Positions 35,601 to 36,906 of a DNA stretch of 36,906 nt are shown here, one piece after another. The position numbers and the translations under genes were made by a program. Origin of the DNA: Candidatus Protoclostridium gallicola (GTDB lineage: Bacteria > Bacillota > Clostridia > Christensenellales > Pumilibacteraceae); contig CAJFLE010000012.1 in NCBI GenBank assembly GCA_904387375.1, forward strand, positions 1-36,906. Direction: 5' to 3'. Position 1 is the stretch's first letter; every line of letters begins with the position of its first letter. A model generated the notes under the pieces. It searched no databases. It was not told where the DNA came from and saw only the letters and a program-made list of their open reading frames with translations.

Positions 35601-36755
35601 GACACCGAGTACTGTGCATCCGATATTAAGTCCACCGCGGACGTATACAACGTCTACGACGAAGCGACTGACAATCAGGAGTATAAGGAATTCACGTTCT
35701 ATATCCACACTTCGGGAACCGCGGAGAGCGACACGGAAGACGACAGCTCGTCGTCCTCCTCGTCCGACACCGCCGACACCGTCGTGACTCTCGAATTCGG
35801 TATCGGCGGCGACAGCGCGAACCGTGACGAATGGGCGATCGGTACGCTGATGATAAACAGCATAACCGTCGAAGAATGCGGCAACCTCGATTTCGAGGAG
35901 GCTCAGGACAAAGTAAACGCGGTCGGTCCCCTTTCCTCCAAGTATACGATCATAGCGGACTATACGGACGGCAGCAGCGGCGACGAGGAAGAAGAAGATA
36001 CTACTTCCTCGGTGTCCACGGGCGACAACTGGTACGTCTATATGACGATCATCCTCGCAGTCGTTATAATCATCGTGCTTATCGCGGTAGCCGTCAGATA
36101 CTACGGTCTCAAGAGAAAGAGAGAGAACGTCCGTGCCGGCGCGCCGACATACGACAGAGAACGCACGCTCGTCCGTCAGCATAACAAACGCGAAAACGAC
36201 GAGGAAAAGCTTTCCGACAGACTGGACAGCTATGATATGTTCGACGAAGACGAAGAAGACAGATTCGAGGAAGAGCAGCTTGCGAAACTCGAGGCCGAAG
36301 AGCTTGCCCGCTTAGGCGAAGCGCCTGCCGAAACCGAGTCCGGCGAGAGCGATGAAAGCGCAGAAGCCGAATCGACCGAGGCGACCGAAACCGCGGAGGA
36401 CAGCAGCGCAGAGCAGCCTGATGCGGCGGAGTCCGGCGAGAGTGCAGAGTCCCCTGCTCCGGCAGCCGAGCCGACGATGGACGCAGAAGAAAGCGCGGCG
36501 CCCGCAGAAGCCGAAGCGCAGCCGGACGAACAGGCTGAAGCCGAAGAAGAATACAAGTACTCCGAAGAGATCGTAGACTTCACTCCTTCCGAAGAAAAGA
36601 AGAAGGAACTCGAAGCCAAGAAAGCGGAAGCCGAACGCATAAAGGCGGAAAAGGAGGAGGCTAAGCGCCTTGCCGAGGAAGCCAGAGCAAAGGCGGAAGC
36701 CGAAAAGAGAGAAGCCAACCGCAGATACAACAAGTGGGATGACTTCGACGAATAA
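32646..36755 (+). CDS. Giant surface protein with four CBM-like modules, C-terminal anchor and acidic cytoplasmic tail
   Basis: A 1369-residue protein. Residues 1-40 form a signal/anchor helix, followed by a Ser/Thr/Asp-rich linker. Four jelly-roll, carbohydrate-binding-like modules follow, each with a strand like YYKISAWVKT, YRISVWVKTEN or YYTITVKAKV and a later strand pair like EYTFYIETS, FYVKGSAFADYKIRLELWLG, FYVQTGGSS or FTFYIHTSGT. They sit at about 150-295, 365-555, 590-800 and 860-1125. Ser-rich linkers (SESSSDDSSDSSSTDN, EDDSSSSSSSDT) separate them. A helix at about 1136-1160 (MTIILAVVIIIVLIAVAV) is followed by YGLKRKRENV. A cytoplasmic tail of about 205 residues is very Glu/Ala-rich and ends in a Lys/Glu/Ala coiled coil. 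That internal tail is unusual for a surface binder. No enzyme motif was seen. Confidence 0.88.
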   Translation: MQAKNNPVKQTFIAILLVLVIVAVVFSAGRYAAFTARAAGETTGDSTDSSTTDDGSGDSSSSIPDGYRIASVDVSNSDFGEFSGDMPASPTSWTAGTLGGTLEGSTVDGVVDLDLSVLDDAETLKNYKLDIYDEIKYGYGMPRSPFGRTGGNFLGSDSNALMINSAGSEVAYGYTSSSISLSANSYYKISAWVKTGNFANSQGATIKVSGLKNPLTFEAIDTTLHEDRSEVVSNYGWVEYTFYIETSTMTDSSITISLQLGDAYEYEDSSGKQNATRTVANGYAFFDHITAYQYSTNNFEDEISTIDMSDPHTFLDPDRNDRYYYTNEYGTSMFYSENDAQYLAIDADGNIMDESNPDFESHEIGSFDNGLSGWEYLSEYSNAGVPGIGIFDSIDESYGIDTEAPHSPNGVNDTIFVLGSYNADHDNFDSRAAGYASDFFTVERYKNYRISVWVKTENGTVASAAVYGYDYRGVSVNPDADILGQPQLFVSQDLSEGDSENTLRMGWRELSFYVKGSAFADYKIRLELWLGQKSIDEDGEIAVTPAAGVAMFDNVRIEEITSQEYTDYSGGGQSVTFDADVSTGSITNGNFDNIEVYEDYREPFVPSSWTLMSAGEDETTGMSTVIPDEDYEDYFVSGVVSSAATSYEYERPDGSILTGTINPGVVNNSSTPSNLLMMKADDTTGLQSSKYKGIAAGYRSSSFSISSESVQRVDIVMKATDIKGYGANLVLKSGTNVIASIEQIKDTSGYETFTFYVQTGGSSLSEVYVEIWLGLYDRNSNTDKLASGTLFVESVSLTNMSESSSDDSSDSSSTDNTALTEARNTYSLRAADYQRAFDAGVNPKFAVYSNLTEDFTAFDRYSDDFVKPAYNWTENNVTSGSGGSSVVYGIFDSQSITDATDKSGSSGAGVYVPDGYQHNNADNRHSLIIKNTAPASSRIRLTTSYSLASGSYYTITVKAKVDIPNASDGDVFQPDNYKGAYIGIVDTEYCASDIKSTADVYNVYDEATDNQEYKEFTFYIHTSGTAESDTEDDSSSSSSSDTADTVVTLEFGIGGDSANRDEWAIGTLMINSITVEECGNLDFEEAQDKVNAVGPLSSKYTIIADYTDGSSGDEEEEDTTSSVSTGDNWYVYMTIILAVVIIIVLIAVAVRYYGLKRKRENVRAGAPTYDRERTLVRQHNKRENDEEKLSDRLDSYDMFDEDEEDRFEEEQLAKLEAEELARLGEAPAETESGESDESAEAESTEATETAEDSSAEQPDAAESGESAESPAPAAEPTMDAEESAAPAEAEAQPDEQAEAEEEYKYSEEIVDFTPSEEKKKELEAKKAEAERIKAEKEEAKRLAEEARAKAEAEKREANRRYNKWDDFDE

Positions 36756-36776
36756 GCCGTAACATCGGAAACGATG

Positions 36777-36804
36777 AAAGCCCGGAAGCATGCTTCCGGG
36801 CTTT
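36777..36804 (+). terminator. Intrinsic terminator after the giant surface-protein gene
   Basis: AAAGCCCGGAAGCA is followed by its exact reverse complement, ending CTTT. It lies 21 bases past the stop codon. Confidence 0.88.
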
Positions 36805-36807
36805 CTC

Positions 36808-36822
36808 ATTGTCGCTTAAGCG
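36808..36822 (+). repeat. Truncated second copy of the 3744-3763 palindrome
   Basis: ATTGTCGCTTAAGCG is identical to the first 15 bases of the palindrome at 3744-3763; the final ACAAT is replaced by sequence of the putative element that follows. Confidence 0.7.
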
Positions 36823-36829
36823 CAAAAAA

Positions 36830-36848
36830 CCACCACTTAAAGTGGTGG
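36830..36848 (+). mobile_element. Subterminal hairpin, possible IS200/IS605-type left end
   Basis: CCACCACTT-A-AAGTGGTGG is a perfect nine-bp stem near the junction with the truncated palindrome. IS200/IS605 elements have such hairpins near their ends and make no target duplication. No transposase is visible because the window ends 58 bases later. Confidence 0.4.
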
Positions 36849-36885
36849 AAATAAAAATCTTCAAGATACAAGAAAAATCCTCCTG

Positions 36886-36906
36886 TGGTATACTTGGAGT
36901 TGAGGT
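36886..36906 (+). promoter_or_regulatory. Extended -10 and ribosome site of a gene beyond the edge
   Basis: TGGTATACT (36886-36894) is an extended -10 box, followed by TTGGAGTTGAGGT, which could serve as a Shine-Dalgarno region for a start codon just outside the window, perhaps a transposase. Confidence 0.35.

Overview
The window looks like a chromosomal segment of a Gram-positive anaerobe of the class Clostridia (Bacillota), probably an uncultured gut lineage. The grounds are a ctsR-mcsA-mcsB-clpC operon, CtsR-type operators, a MinD/MinE pair, a SpoIVFB-like protease, a PdaB-like deacetylase, AGGAGG-type ribosome sites and TTGACA/TATAAT promoters. Base composition is moderately GC-rich except for one AT-rich island near 3.9-4.8 kb. 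No tRNA, rRNA or CRISPR array was seen.

Layout. (1) 1-3558: a membrane-anchored family 3 glycoside hydrolase (cut by the window edge) and a lipoprotein, read leftwards, and divergent from an AgrA/AgrC-type LytTR regulator and sensor kinase. The shared intergenic region holds two pairs of 21-bp-phased direct repeats, one pair in front of each promoter, so the two-component system probably controls both itself and the hydrolase. (2) 3559-4893: palindromes and an AT-rich island with two small unknown, possibly immunity-type genes, bounded by two related hairpins that resemble IS3-family ends. (3) 4940-9197: a glycolytic cluster (pgi, a sugar-phosphate isomerase-like TIM barrel, pgk) and hpf with its own promoter. 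(4) 9335-13110: a second family 3 hydrolase, with domains in circularly permuted order and broken by a one-base frameshift, plus a small membrane protein; its promoter carries a run of nine G/C pairs between -35 and -10. (5) 13160-20653: the protein quality-control block clpC/mcsB/mcsA/ctsR, comEB and groES-groEL, with the same triple-heptad CtsR operator in front of ctsR and groES.

(6) 20699-27558: rng, a SpoIVFB-like protease, minE, minD, a divergent mreB-like gene, maf and ppx. This resembles the Bacillus/Clostridium mre-min region, but radC, mreC, mreD and minC are absent, and the MreB-like protein has lost acidic residues of the actin-type ATPase site. (7) 27625-36804: two very large secreted, C-terminally membrane-anchored surface proteins on the plus strand, flanking a leftward cluster of a tandem-OB-fold SSB, a polysaccharide deacetylase and a TauE/SafE transporter split into two half-size genes. 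(8) 36808-36906: a partial copy of a palindrome also found near 3.75 kb, a perfect hairpin and an extended -10 box, probably the start of an IS200/IS605-like element that continues past the edge.

Functionally, the genes combine carbohydrate use at the cell surface (hydrolases, CBM-like surface protein, two-component control), central glycolysis, heat-shock proteostasis and cell shape/division. Start codons were chosen from ribosome-binding sites and promoter positions. Gene functions rest on family motifs read by eye, with no database search.
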